Of a stretch of 64,000 nucleotides of DNA, positions 1 through 9,131 are shown piece by piece. The notes under the pieces were generated by a model. The model was not told where the DNA came from. It searched no databases and saw nothing but the letters and a program-made list of their open reading frames with translations. Source of the stretch: Phormidium tenue FACHB-1050 (GTDB taxonomy: Bacteria; Cyanobacteriota; Cyanobacteriia; Pseudanabaenales; Pseudanabaenaceae); NCBI RefSeq assembly GCF_014696925.1, contig NZ_JACJQY010000005.1, forward strand, positions 124,001 through 188,000. The letters run 5' to 3'. The stretch's first letter is position 1, and each line of letters opens with the position of its first letter. The translations under genes and the position numbers were made by a program.

Positions 1-780
1 GAAATTGCAGAAATATTAAAGGAAATTTATGGCGATCGCTTGCAAGCTGTTTATGACAAAAGCTCGGCGACTCTTTCGCGCAAATCACAAACTCAGTCTC
101 AGGATGGTTTATTAATTGGTAAAAAATCCACTGATAGTGCTGAAGTTTTAGAATATGGACATCGCTTTATTGTTGATTGGGAAAGGGGACAAAAGACAGG
201 CTTTTTCTTAGATCAACGCGAAAATCGGCGCTTGTTTGGTAAATATGCGACAGGCAAAAAAGTTTTAAATACCTTCTGCTATTCGGGTGGATTCTCTGTT
301 TATGCAGTGGCGGCGGGGGCGCGAGAAGTACATTCGATTGATAGCTCAGTCAAGGCGATGGAATGGACAGATCGGAATATTGCTGCAAATTTTGATGCTG
401 AGCGTCAGGCGACCCATACTTCTTTTACAGGCGATGTCTTTGATTTTCTGAAGCAATGCGATCGCGATTATGATGCGATCGTGCTTGACCCACCTGCTTT
501 TGCTAAAAGTTTGTCGGCGCGACATTCAGCAATGCAAGCCTATCGACGGTTGAATTTGCAAGCCATGTCTAAATTAAAAAGTGGTGGTTTGCTATTCACC
601 TTTTCTTGCTCTCAAGTAGTGAATGTGGAGAATTTTACGGGTGCGGTGACGGCGGCGGCGATCGAGTCAGGTCGTACAATCAAGGTTTTACATCATTTAA
701 CCCATCCTGCCGATCATCCTACGAGTATTTTTCATCCTGAAGGAGCGTATCTGAAGGGCTTAGTTTTGAGCATTATCTAA
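1..780 (+). CDS. class I SAM-dependent rRNA methyltransferase, RlmI-like (5' truncated by window)
   Basis: Probably methylates a ribosomal RNA cytosine using S-adenosylmethionine. The frame is open from base 1 (E-I-A-E-I-L...), so the N-terminus, where this family carries a PUA domain, lies outside the window. The visible part has the SAM-binding motif I (VLNTFCYSGGFSVYA), an acidic residue after the next strand (HSIDSS) and the catalytic-loop motif DPPAFAKS, as in RlmI/RlmK-type enzymes. Its stop overlaps by a few bases the stop of the convergent Uma2 gene. The methyltransferase call is firm; the exact target base is inferred from the family. Confidence 0.85.
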   Translation, partial: EIAEILKEIYGDRLQAVYDKSSATLSRKSQTQSQDGLLIGKKSTDSAEVLEYGHRFIVDWERGQKTGFFLDQRENRRLFGKYATGKKVLNTFCYSGGFSVYAVAAGAREVHSIDSSVKAMEWTDRNIAANFDAERQATHTSFTGDVFDFLKQCDRDYDAIVLDPPAFAKSLSARHSAMQAYRRLNLQAMSKLKSGGLLFTFSCSQVVNVENFTGAVTAAAIESGRTIKVLHHLTHPADHPTSIFHPEGAYLKGLVLSII

Positions 781-1415
781 GCAGCCATAATTTGCTCAAC
801 AGTGAGATTTAATTCTGGAAAAGTTGGCGAAACTATGCGATCGCTGTTTTGAAATATTGTCATTTGATATTTGCCTTCTGTGTCTAAAGTGAATATCAGC
901 ACAGAAGGGAGCTTCGGATCGCCTAAATAGTCGCGAGAACCGATTGCTAAATAATCAACAATCCAATACTCAGGAATTCCTAAACGTTCGTATTCTTCGA
1001 GTTTATCAATATAATCATCTTCCCAATTTGTAGATACTACTTCGACAGCAAGTTGAATTGGTTTGCGGATGCCCCGATGGTTTAGGCGATCGCTCCGCCA
1101 AACATCTCGATTTATGACACTGACATCTGGATGTCTACCCTGTTCTTTACCTTTTTTATTTGTGGTTAAAACTGCTGCCACATCATTGACCACATAGTTT
1201 AACTGGAGGCGCTTAATCTCATCCTTAATCGCATCCATGATTAATCCAGCGACATCGTAATGAATTCTTGTTGCTAATTTTTTTACCATTTTGCCATCTA
1301 CTAGTTCATAGCGACCATCTTCAGGACATTGCTCTAAAAACTGGTCAAAATTTAGCTCTAGTTTTTGCTCTTGCTCCAGTTCTGAAACAGACTTTGCTTG
1401 AGTGAGTGTAATCAT
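777..1415 (-). CDS. Uma2 family (DUF820) putative PD-(D/E)XK endonuclease
   Basis: A 212-residue member of the Uma2/DUF820 family, which is greatly expanded in cyanobacteria and has a restriction-endonuclease-like fold of unknown biological role. Visible family landmarks are YELVDGKMV near the N-terminus, HPDVSV, the acidic core strand LAVEVVS, and the closing KLEEYERLGIPEYWIVD block with the conserved lysine. The ATG at 1415 was chosen over a TTG twelve bases upstream because GAGG lies about 8 nt before the ATG. It converges on the methyltransferase gene. No partner gene is apparent. Confidence 0.85.
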   Translation of the reverse strand: MITLTQAKSVSELEQEQKLELNFDQFLEQCPEDGRYELVDGKMVKKLATRIHYDVAGLIMDAIKDEIKRLQLNYVVNDVAAVLTTNKKGKEQGRHPDVSVINRDVWRSDRLNHRGIRKPIQLAVEVVSTNWEDDYIDKLEEYERLGIPEYWIVDYLAIGSRDYLGDPKLPSVLIFTLDTEGKYQMTIFQNSDRIVSPTFPELNLTVEQIMAA

Positions 1416-1617
1416 AGATTTCCTCAAAATGCGTAGCCTAAATTATATCAAAGCCATATTTATAGAGTTGTGGTGCTTTTGAAGTAGTCCAGAGAAGTTT
1501 TTGAAAGCTTTGCAAAGCGCGGCATGAAAAAATGTCAGAAAAAGTCAGAAAACTTCTATAAAAAATTGCTTTTATGTCGCTACAATATGTCCACCTTATT
1601 GGTGAGGATGTAGGGAT

Positions 1618-2646
1618 ATGTATAGAAAGCATCAGAAAATGTCGGTTGCTAATATCGGCGCGACGATTTTAGCGGCATTTGTGGGGGCGATTATTGTGCC
1701 GATGCCGACACAGGCGCAGAACACAACTGTTAACCCCGCAAATCGGGCTGTTCGCAATGAAGCCGATCGCTTGCTTGATCTTGGCTATGTACAACTCAAA
1801 GATGGTAAACCGCGCGAAGCCATTAAAACTTGGCTCTATGCGATCGGCTATTACCGCCGCATTAATGACCAACCTGCGATCGCCTACACTCTGGCAAGGG
1901 TGAGTGATGCCTATGAAATGATGGGAGCAGCGAACGCCGCTCAAGATACAACTCGCCAAAGAATCCGTTATGCCAATACTTTGCAAGACAATGGCGCAAA
2001 GTTAGAAAGCTCCAATAATTTGGTCAGTTTTGAAATTGCCCAAAATAAACTGGAATCTGCGGCGAAACTGAACAAGGAAACTCTTGATCTGGCTATTCAA
2101 AATGATCAAGGTCTGAATACTGCGCTTGCTCTGAATAACAAAGGCTTAATCGCAGGACGTTATGGCGACCATATGGCGGCGATCAAGCTCTATTATGCAT
2201 CGATCAAAAAATATCCACTCCGTGAGACGATCGGTGAGGGCTATGTCTATGTCAATAGCGGCGATAGTTTCATGTCGTTGGACAATTACAAATCAGCGAT
2301 CAAGGACTATGGCATGGCTCTAACGATCGCCCGCCAATATCGCAATTATCCATTGATGGCAGTGGCAAGCGATCGCTTGATTGCGGCTTATCTTGAAGTC
2401 CCTAATTTTTATCGGATCGAGGAATTATTGCAAAATCGATCAAGCTTGGCTTTGGTAATGGGCGATCTCGAAACGGCGGCGATCGCACAGCGATATTTGG
2501 GTGATTTGTACTTATCTTTTGGAAATCTGCCAAAATCACGCGCTGCTTACCAAGAGTCCTATGATTTTGCTGCTATGCTAGAAGATACTTCTGGCTTGCA
2601 ACTGCGAGAAGCTTATTACAAATTGCAAGCTCTAGAAAGAATGTGA
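1618..2646 (+). CDS. TPR-repeat protein with N-terminal export signal
   Basis: A 342-residue protein. Residues 1-33 look like a signal peptide or membrane anchor: basic start, hydrophobic stretch around IGATILAAFVGAIIVP, then an AQA-type cleavage site. The rest is helical with tetratricopeptide-like repeats (for example DLGYVQLKDGKPREAIKTW and a YKSAIKDYGMALTIA block), which usually form a protein-binding scaffold. It is likely periplasmic or thylakoid-lumenal. The partner is unknown. The stop codon begins a palindromic tail (2644 onward). Confidence 0.75.
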   Translation: MYRKHQKMSVANIGATILAAFVGAIIVPMPTQAQNTTVNPANRAVRNEADRLLDLGYVQLKDGKPREAIKTWLYAIGYYRRINDQPAIAYTLARVSDAYEMMGAANAAQDTTRQRIRYANTLQDNGAKLESSNNLVSFEIAQNKLESAAKLNKETLDLAIQNDQGLNTALALNNKGLIAGRYGDHMAAIKLYYASIKKYPLRETIGEGYVYVNSGDSFMSLDNYKSAIKDYGMALTIARQYRNYPLMAVASDRLIAAYLEVPNFYRIEELLQNRSSLALVMGDLETAAIAQRYLGDLYLSFGNLPKSRAAYQESYDFAAMLEDTSGLQLREAYYKLQALERM

Positions 2647-2652
2647 TTTTGG

Positions 2653-2677
2653 CTAGGTGACGCTATGCGCCACCTAG
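2653..2677. terminator. hairpin after TPR gene
   Basis: CTAGGTG pairs with CACCTAG around an inner CGC/GCG and a TAT loop. The stop codon TGATT just upstream can pair with AATCA just downstream, across a small bulge. Likely a terminator or repeat hairpin. Confidence 0.5.
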
Positions 2678-2734
2678 AATCAAATATAAAAGCGATTTTT
2701 ATTTAAAAATTTAGTAAAAAACCTTAAATTTGCC

Positions 2735-4060
2735 ATGCCAGCGATCGTCATTCCACGTCGGTTAGATGTAGCTGCTCTTGATCAAGATCAGCTTGATCAG
2801 GCTTCAGTCTCCACTGCTCCCACTCAGCATATTCTGCCCAATGGGGTGAAGATTATTGCCGAACAGATTCCTGTAGATGCGGTCAATCTCAGTATTTGGG
2901 TTGACGTTGGCTCTGCGGTCGAGAGTGATGATATCAACGGTATGGCACATTTCCTAGAGCATATGGTGTTTAAGGGCAGCGATCGCCTTGGCTTAGGGGA
3001 ATTTGAACAGGCGATCGAGTCTCATGGTGGTAATACTAATGCGGCTACTAGTCAGGACTACACGCATTTTTATATTAATGTTGCACCTAAAGATTTTGCG
3101 AAACTTGCACCTCTACAACTGGATATAGTCCTAAAATCTAGCATTCCTGACGAAGAATTTCAGCGCGAACGTCATGTGGTACTAGAAGAAATTCGCCGCA
3201 GTGAAGATAATCCCGATCGCCGTATTTATCGTCATATTACGGAATTAGTGTATGAGCAGTTACCCTACCGTCGTGCTGTTCTGGGACCCGTAGATGTGAT
3301 TGAAAACGTCACCTCAGAGCAAATGCGATCGTTTCATCGCCAATGGTATGCGCCCCAAAATATGACGATCGCCGTTGTGGGTAATTTACCTGTCAGCGAG
3401 ATGATCGGTGTGATTGCGAATTATTTTGAGACTCAAAATGATGGAGATGCGATCGCTGTCCAACCAAAGCACAAAGACTTTACATACGAAAAACCATTTA
3501 CGGAAGTTGTGCGGCGGGAAGTCACTGATTCAAGTCTGAAGCAAGCCAGACTGAGTATGTCATGGCGCGTCGCTGGCTTAAGGGATTTAGCGGAAACCTA
3601 TCCCTTAAGTATTTTGGCGAACATTCTCGGTAGTGGACGCACTTCGCGGATGGTGCAGGACTTACGCGAAAATCGGCGGATTGTCGATCGCATTTCCGTG
3701 AGCAATTCAGCGATGCGTTGGCAAGGAACTTTTCAAGTATTTGCGAAGTTGAATGTGGAAGATGTGGCGATCGTGGAGCAAGCAATTCGCGAACATATCC
3801 TCAAATTACATGAAACTCCTGTTACTGATGAGGAATTAGCAAAAATTCGCACTCAAGTTAGCAATCGCTTTATCTTCGGCAATGAATCACCGAAAGAACG
3901 TGCAGGTATCTACGGCTATTATGATCGCATTGTCGGTTCGCTAGAGCCAGCTTTAAACTATCCCGATCTCATGAAATCCATCACCAAAGAGGACATTCAA
4001 GCTGCTGTTCGCAAATACCTCAATCCTGATGCCTACGGTATTTTGATTGTCAAACCTTAA
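2735..4060 (+). CDS. M16 family zinc metallopeptidase (processing-peptidase-like)
   Basis: A 441-residue single-copy M16 (pitrilysin/insulinase) peptidase. The inverted zinc motif HxxEH is at residues 72-76 (HFLEH), and the downstream glutamate ligand region is the HVVLEEIRR segment near residue 150, so it looks catalytically active. The second, non-catalytic M16 domain follows (for example FIFGNESPKERAGIYGYYDR). Length fits the bacterial processing-peptidase-like class. There is no clear signal peptide. The adjacent AAA/DUF4276 genes follow on the same strand after 21 bases but look unrelated in function. Confidence 0.9.
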   Translation: MPAIVIPRRLDVAALDQDQLDQASVSTAPTQHILPNGVKIIAEQIPVDAVNLSIWVDVGSAVESDDINGMAHFLEHMVFKGSDRLGLGEFEQAIESHGGNTNAATSQDYTHFYINVAPKDFAKLAPLQLDIVLKSSIPDEEFQRERHVVLEEIRRSEDNPDRRIYRHITELVYEQLPYRRAVLGPVDVIENVTSEQMRSFHRQWYAPQNMTIAVVGNLPVSEMIGVIANYFETQNDGDAIAVQPKHKDFTYEKPFTEVVRREVTDSSLKQARLSMSWRVAGLRDLAETYPLSILANILGSGRTSRMVQDLRENRRIVDRISVSNSAMRWQGTFQVFAKLNVEDVAIVEQAIREHILKLHETPVTDEELAKIRTQVSNRFIFGNESPKERAGIYGYYDRIVGSLEPALNYPDLMKSITKEDIQAAVRKYLNPDAYGILIVKP

Positions 4061-4081
4061 GTGTGAAACTAGGCGATCGCC

Positions 4082-5251
4082 ATGCTTAAACACATCAGCA
4101 TTAAAGGCTTTAAATCAATTAAAGAATTAGAATTAGATTTATCTCCCATCAACGTTTTAATCGGCGCTAATGGTTCAGGTAAATCTAATTTTATTTCTTT
4201 TTTTAAGTTGCTACATTGGATGATGCGATCGCCTGGGCAATTACAGCTTTTTGTTGGACAATCAGATGGAGCAAATTCATTGCTATTTGATGGAGCCGCA
4301 GCTACTTCACAAATTGAAGCTGAACTTAATTTTGAGTTTGATGTAAAAGCGCTAGGTGTTGATCATAACTACAAGTTAAATTTTGACTATAAGTTTAAAC
4401 TTGATTATGCAGCTACAGATACTTTTGTATTTGGTAGAGAAGCATACAGTTATACTGACCATAGTCAGGGGAATATTTTTGATTTTTTCCATGACGACAA
4501 TTTTCCTGATTCCAAGGATTGGTTATCTCCCGATGAGATGGGGTACAAAGAATCCAGAATAATTAATGATTCAGAACACAAAAAAATTAAGGACAGCATA
4601 TCTGCTTCTATAAGAAAAATTGCTACTTATCAGTTTCATGACACATCAAAAACTGCTCGGTTTAAACAAAAGTGGAATATTGATGACAACCAATTTCTTA
4701 AAGAAGATGCTGGGAATTTAGCCCCATTTCTTTTAAGAGTTAGAGAAAATGAGCCTCGTTACTATCAAAGAGTTGTAGAAACTCTTAGACAAATTATTCC
4801 ATTTTTTGCTGATTTTATATTTATTCCTAGGCATAACACCGTAATTTTACAGTGGCAAGAATTAGGGACTGACTTAATTTTTAGTCCCCATCAAGCATCA
4901 GACGGAACCTTAAGAGCAATGGCTTTAGTAACGCTTTTATTACAACCTTCCGACAGTCTACCTGATGTTTTAATTTTAGACGAGCCAGAACTAGGATTAC
5001 ATCCCTATGCTATTAACATTATTGGGGGCTTAATTAATAGTGTTGCTAATCGCTGTCAAGTAATTCTAGCGACACAATCACCGTTATTAGTGGATTGTTT
5101 TGAGCCAGAAGAAGTTATTGTTGTTGAGAGAAATAATCGAGAATCTTATTTTAAAAGATTAGATTCATCATCTCTTACAGATTGGTTAGAAGAATACTCA
5201 TTATCTGAGCTATGGAATAAAAATGTTATCGGTGGGAGACCTAGCCGATGA
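4082..5251 (+). CDS. AAA family ATPase (AAA_21/OLD-RecF type), module partner of DUF4276
   Basis: A 389-residue ABC/SMC-like ATPase. The start has the typical ISIKGFKSIKELELDL strand pair, the Walker A is GANGSGKS at residues 28-35, and a Walker B with LILDEPELGLHP lies near residue 300, followed by an ATQSPLLVD H-loop-like segment. It overlaps the next gene by four bases (ATGA), indicating a translationally coupled pair. Only one HIP1 octamer lies within it, and it is AT-richer than the flanking genes, which suggests acquisition. ATPases of this class paired with a TOPRIM-like or DUF4276 protein are common in defence islands. The defence role here is inferred. Confidence 0.85.
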   Translation: MLKHISIKGFKSIKELELDLSPINVLIGANGSGKSNFISFFKLLHWMMRSPGQLQLFVGQSDGANSLLFDGAAATSQIEAELNFEFDVKALGVDHNYKLNFDYKFKLDYAATDTFVFGREAYSYTDHSQGNIFDFFHDDNFPDSKDWLSPDEMGYKESRIINDSEHKKIKDSISASIRKIATYQFHDTSKTARFKQKWNIDDNQFLKEDAGNLAPFLLRVRENEPRYYQRVVETLRQIIPFFADFIFIPRHNTVILQWQELGTDLIFSPHQASDGTLRAMALVTLLLQPSDSLPDVLILDEPELGLHPYAINIIGGLINSVANRCQVILATQSPLLVDCFEPEEVIVVERNNRESYFKRLDSSSLTDWLEEYSLSELWNKNVIGGRPSR

Positions 5252-5928
5252 TTCGTTTAAATATTATTGTTGAAGGGCAAACAGAAGAACTATTTGTAAA
5301 CAACTCTTTGGCTGATCATTTAGGACAATTTCAAATTTCTACATCTGCTTGCCGAGTAACAACTAGTAAAGCTAAAGGTAAAAAAGGTGGATTAGAAAAT
5401 TATGCAAAAGTTGAAAATGATATTAATCGCTGGCTAAAGCAACAAAGTAAACAAGATGTAAGATTTACAACTATGTTCGATCTATATGCTTTACCAAATG
5501 AATTTCCATCATTTGAGCAAGCTAATAAATTATTAGATCCTTATCATAAAGTTGGATTGTTAGAAACTGCTTTTGCAAATAGTATTAATGATAATCGTTT
5601 CATTCCATATATTCAGTTACATGAAATTGAATCTTTAATTTTTACAAATTTAGAGGAGATATATAAAAGTTTTCCTGAATATGATACATACCAAAATGAA
5701 ATCAATCGATTGTCCACAGAATGCAGTAGTTATTCATCTCCTGAATTCATTAACCAAGGAGTAACTACTGCTCCTTCTAAACGACTTGCAAAAATTATCC
5801 CTAGATACGAAAAATTAAAAACTACTTTAGCTCCTCAAGTAATCCAGAAAATTGGGTTGGTAAAAATCAGAGAAAAATGTCCGCATTTTAATCAGTGGAT
5901 TACACAGTTAGAAAACTTGCGAATCTGA
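5248..5928 (+). CDS. DUF4276 family protein, partner of AAA ATPase
   Basis: A 226-residue protein with the N-terminal IVEGQTEE motif (residues 7-14) that defines DUF4276, a TOPRIM-like family often encoded next to an AAA_21 ATPase. An acidic FDLYALP segment and HEIESLIF follow at spacings compatible with a TOPRIM-type metal site. It starts inside the ATPase stop (ATGA). It is AT-rich and has no HIP1 octamer. A nuclease or effector role within a two-gene defence module is a reasonable inference, not shown by the sequence alone. Confidence 0.8.
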   Translation: MIRLNIIVEGQTEELFVNNSLADHLGQFQISTSACRVTTSKAKGKKGGLENYAKVENDINRWLKQQSKQDVRFTTMFDLYALPNEFPSFEQANKLLDPYHKVGLLETAFANSINDNRFIPYIQLHEIESLIFTNLEEIYKSFPEYDTYQNEINRLSTECSSYSSPEFINQGVTTAPSKRLAKIIPRYEKLKTTLAPQVIQKIGLVKIREKCPHFNQWITQLENLRI

Positions 5929-5980
5929 TCCAAATCACGATATATGCCAAAATTAGAACACTGAAGATATTGATTTAGCC

Positions 5981-7987
5981 ATGCAGCAGTTACTTTACAT
6001 CGAGATTCCTACGCCTCAAGTTGCAGCCGTGAAAACATGGCTCCAGTCTGAGTACCAATGTCCCTTTGGGAAAAAATCCGCTGCTAAGCATGGCTTTATC
6101 CTCGATCGCCAAAATCGCTCAGGAGCGATCGCGCAATTATCAGTATTTATCTGGTCATTACAACGCACGACTTACCTCAAGGTGTTTCGCTGGACGGATG
6201 AGGTGATGGATGGCGAGAAGGAATTTCTTGAGCATTTGACCAAGGCGGCGCGTCAAGCTTTTCCCTATGAGTTTAAACAGCCACCTGCGATCGCCTCAAA
6301 TCAATCAATTTTTGAAGCCCTCGCTGAAGAGTATCCGCTTACGGTTAAATTCTTTCAACGGATTCCCAATGGTGAATATGATCTCAATCGAGTCTATTGG
6401 TGGGAAAAACGTTGGCGGGAAAGTGTCAAAGACCCTAAAACTTCCAAGCAGGTGATTTTTGAAGATTCACAAGCTAACTCTGTAAAGCCCGACGTTGTCT
6501 ATGACATCGTGTATCTCGGTGGTGCATTGGGGGCAATCCATGCGGCGATGATGGCAAAGTTGGGGTATAGTGTGTGCTTAGTCGAGCGCATTCCCTTTGG
6601 AAGAATGAATCGCGAATGGAACATTTCCCGTGCAGAATTCCAAAATCTCATTGACTTTGGACTCTTCACTAAAGAAGAATTTGAATTAATGATTACGGCG
6701 GAATATGTCGATGGCTTTAACAAGTTTTTTGATAGTAATAATCCACCACATCTTAAGGCTAAGGTGCTGCATACGCCTACGGTTTTAAATATTGCGATCG
6801 ATACCAATCGTTTATTGGAAATTTGTAGTAAGAAATTACATCAGTACGGAGCCGTAATTTGCGATCGCACTGAATTTCAGAAAGTAGTAATTAACGATAG
6901 TGGAGCGACCATCTTTGCGAAGAATTTGGAAACGGATGCAGAGGTAATTCTAAATTCGCGCTTAGTAATTGATGCGATGGGATCGGCTTCAGCGATCGCT
7001 CAGCAACTGAATGCAGGGCAAGCCTTTGATAGTGTCTGTCCGACCGTGGGCGCAGTTTTAGAAGGAATTGATAAGCATGTATGGGATTCCCAATATGGTG
7101 ATGTTCTCTTCAGTCATGGCGATATCTCGCGAGGTAGACAATTAATTTGGGAACTCTTTCCTGCGGAAAAGGATGAACTGACGATTTATCTGTTCCATTA
7201 CCACCAAGTGCATCCAGAGAACGCAGGATCGTTGCTGGAAATGTATGAGGACTTTTTCACGATTTTGCCTGAATATCGCCGTTGTGATATGGAAAAACTG
7301 ACTTGGAAGAAAGCAACTTTCGGCTATATCACAGGACATTACAGCCTCAATGAGGATTCAAAAAAATGTGCCTTTGATCGAATTTTAGCGATCGGTGATG
7401 CTGCTTCCTTACAATCGCCCCTAGTCTTTACAGGCTTTGGTTCCCTCGTTCGCAACTTGCCACGTCTAGCAACTTTGCTGGATACAGCACTGAAACATGA
7501 TTTGCTCAGAGCTGATGATCTTAGCCAGATTAATGCTTATCAAAGTAATATTGCCGTTACTTGGCTATTTTCTAAGGGAATGATGGTTCCGACGGGAATG
7601 CATTTACCGCCAGAGCGCGTTAACTCGATGCTCAATACTTTCTTTGGATTGCTTGCTGATGAGCCACAACCCGTAAGCGATCGCTTTATCAAAGATCGCC
7701 TTAATTGGTTAATGTTTAACCGTCTCGCCTTGATTGCGGCATTTAAAAATCCCAAGTTAATTCTTTGGATTATAGAAATGGCTGGGACAAAGGATCTCTT
7801 GAAATGGCTATCGAGTTATGGAGCCTTTACCCGTAGTTCTTTGGCTAACGCCTTACTAGGTGGATGGTTGCCTCAACTCATGCGTAGTTGTCAAACTTGG
7901 CTCGAACCGACAAATCCTCGTTTGTGGCTGCGTTTACTGAGTTGGAGTTATGCGCTGAATTACTCCGTTGGTAAATCCGTAGATTAG
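5981..7987 (+). CDS. cruA: CruA/CruP-family lycopene cyclase (FAD-dependent)
   Basis: A 668-residue flavoprotein. A Rossmann FAD-binding segment begins near residue 174 (IVYLGGALGAIHAA) and is followed by the family signature FGRMNREWNIS. A second FAD-contact motif is ILAIGDAASLQSP near residue 470. An N-terminal extension of about 170 residues precedes the FAD domain. CruA enzymes convert lycopene to gamma- or beta-carotene in cyanobacteria that lack CrtL; the paralogue CruP is linked to oxidative stress. CruA is preferred because of the GALGAIHAA/FGRMNREWNIS pattern, but CruP cannot be excluded by eye. The stop codon sits in the arm of a hairpin. Confidence 0.7.
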   Translation: MQQLLYIEIPTPQVAAVKTWLQSEYQCPFGKKSAAKHGFILDRQNRSGAIAQLSVFIWSLQRTTYLKVFRWTDEVMDGEKEFLEHLTKAARQAFPYEFKQPPAIASNQSIFEALAEEYPLTVKFFQRIPNGEYDLNRVYWWEKRWRESVKDPKTSKQVIFEDSQANSVKPDVVYDIVYLGGALGAIHAAMMAKLGYSVCLVERIPFGRMNREWNISRAEFQNLIDFGLFTKEEFELMITAEYVDGFNKFFDSNNPPHLKAKVLHTPTVLNIAIDTNRLLEICSKKLHQYGAVICDRTEFQKVVINDSGATIFAKNLETDAEVILNSRLVIDAMGSASAIAQQLNAGQAFDSVCPTVGAVLEGIDKHVWDSQYGDVLFSHGDISRGRQLIWELFPAEKDELTIYLFHYHQVHPENAGSLLEMYEDFFTILPEYRRCDMEKLTWKKATFGYITGHYSLNEDSKKCAFDRILAIGDAASLQSPLVFTGFGSLVRNLPRLATLLDTALKHDLLRADDLSQINAYQSNIAVTWLFSKGMMVPTGMHLPPERVNSMLNTFFGLLADEPQPVSDRFIKDRLNWLMFNRLALIAAFKNPKLILWIIEMAGTKDLLKWLSSYGAFTRSSLANALLGGWLPQLMRSCQTWLEPTNPRLWLRLLSWSYALNYSVGKSVD

Positions 7988-8012
7988 AGGAGATGCAGCG
8001 CATCTAATCTAC
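7979..8012. terminator. hairpin embedding the cruA stop codon
   Basis: GTAGATTAG (last codons and stop of the cyclase gene) pairs with CTAATCTAC, and an inner AGATGC/GCATCT extends the stem around a bulge. A likely terminator, and one of several hairpins here that include gene ends. Confidence 0.6.
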
Positions 8013-8076
8013 AGGTTGTTTGCCTTTAAGGGCAACATTTGTGTCATAGTTTTTTAATTGCGTGAGGTCAGCAACT

Positions 8077-8943
8077 ATGGGCGGAAGCATCTTAGGAACA
8101 ACCAAAATTTTAGGGGTGATGGGTTTTCCCGTCAGTCATAGCCTTTCGCCTGTGATGCACAATGCCGCGATCGCCTCAATGGGATTTGACTATGTGTATG
8201 TGCCGTTTCCCATCCCCGTAGAGGATTTACCTGCGGCGATCGCTGGACTAAAAGCTATTCAATCAGTCCAAGGCTTTAACCTGACCATTCCCCATAAAGT
8301 TGAAGTGATTCCGTTACTTGATGAAGTCTTGCCGATCGCCAAAGCTGTGGGGGCTGTCAATACGGTAAAGCGAGTTGGCGATCGCTGGGTTGGCACAAAT
8401 ACGGATGTGGCAGGTTTTTTAAGCCCACTCAAGCAACTTAATTGTGACTGGGGAAATAGTCCTGCGGTGATCCTTGGTAGTGGTGGGGCAGCTAAGGCGG
8501 TTGTGGCGGCTTGTTTGGAGTTAGGCTGTCCTGTCATTCATGTGGTGGGACGCGATTCTAAGAAGATGAAAAAATTTCATGGAGCGATGACTAGCCAGCT
8601 CCACGATTACAATCTGCGGGTACATCCTTGGACTTCAATACCGCATTTGCTAGAAGTTGCGGGAATTGTGATCAATGCCACGCCGATTGGGATGGCAAGT
8701 GATCCTAATACACCAATTTCTGAAGCAGAGATGGATCTACTGCCCGATCAGGCGATCGCCTATGATCTAATTTATACACCACGCCCCACAAAGTTTTTGC
8801 AAATTGCGGCTGCTAGGGGACTCAAGGCGATCGATGGGTTGGAGATGCTGATCAATCAAGGGGCGATCGGGTTGGAGTTTTGGTTAGATCAACCTGTCCC
8901 CATTGAGATCATGCGCCAAGCGTTAATTACACATCTTGGTTAA
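8077..8943 (+). CDS. aroE: shikimate dehydrogenase
   Basis: Reduces 3-dehydroshikimate to shikimate with NADPH in aromatic amino acid synthesis. The 288-residue protein shows the substrate-site GFPVSHSLSPVMHNAA near the N-terminus, the catalytic-lysine motif NLTIPHK, the GAVNT segment and the NADP-binding LGSGGAAKA loop, with INATPIGM and DLIYTPRPT further on. The ATG at 8077 is preferred to the GTG at 8062 because GAGG lies about 9 nt upstream of it. A strong hairpin terminator follows directly. Confidence 0.96.
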   Translation: MGGSILGTTKILGVMGFPVSHSLSPVMHNAAIASMGFDYVYVPFPIPVEDLPAAIAGLKAIQSVQGFNLTIPHKVEVIPLLDEVLPIAKAVGAVNTVKRVGDRWVGTNTDVAGFLSPLKQLNCDWGNSPAVILGSGGAAKAVVAACLELGCPVIHVVGRDSKKMKKFHGAMTSQLHDYNLRVHPWTSIPHLLEVAGIVINATPIGMASDPNTPISEAEMDLLPDQAIAYDLIYTPRPTKFLQIAAARGLKAIDGLEMLINQGAIGLEFWLDQPVPIEIMRQALITHLG

Positions 8944-8946
8944 TTA

Positions 8947-8980
8947 AGGTGTTCTCGCTTTGCGAGAACACCTCTTTTTT
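8947..8980 (+). terminator. Rho-independent terminator of aroE
   Basis: A 12-bp stem (AGGTGTTCTCGC paired with GCGAGAACACCT) with a short loop, followed by CTTTTTT. Confidence 0.85.
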
Positions 8981-8992
8981 ATAGCGTTAATA

Positions 8993-9121
8993 TACTTGAC
9001 ACACCAAAGCGCTAAGCCCTCACCCCTAGCCCCTCTCCCGCAGGAGAGGGGAACAAGAAATCTAATATTCTCCCCTTCTCCTGCGGGAGAAGGGGCTGGG
9101 GGATGAGGGGTGCGTCAAGTA
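8993..9121. repeat. MITE-like inverted-repeat element
   Basis: A 129-bp segment with 13-bp terminal inverted repeats differing at one position (TACTTGACACACC and GGTGCGTCAAGTA). Inside are inverted GC-rich blocks (CCCCTCTCCCGCAGGAG and its near complement CTCCTGCGGGAGAAGGGG). It has no coding capacity. It sits between the convergent aroE and decarboxylase genes. Confidence 0.65.
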
Positions 9122-9131
9122 AACGCCTTTT

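Noticed and set aside
1438-1632. Minus-strand ORF of 64 residues
   Set aside because: No family match or RBS; lies in the gap before the TPR gene and looks like chance.
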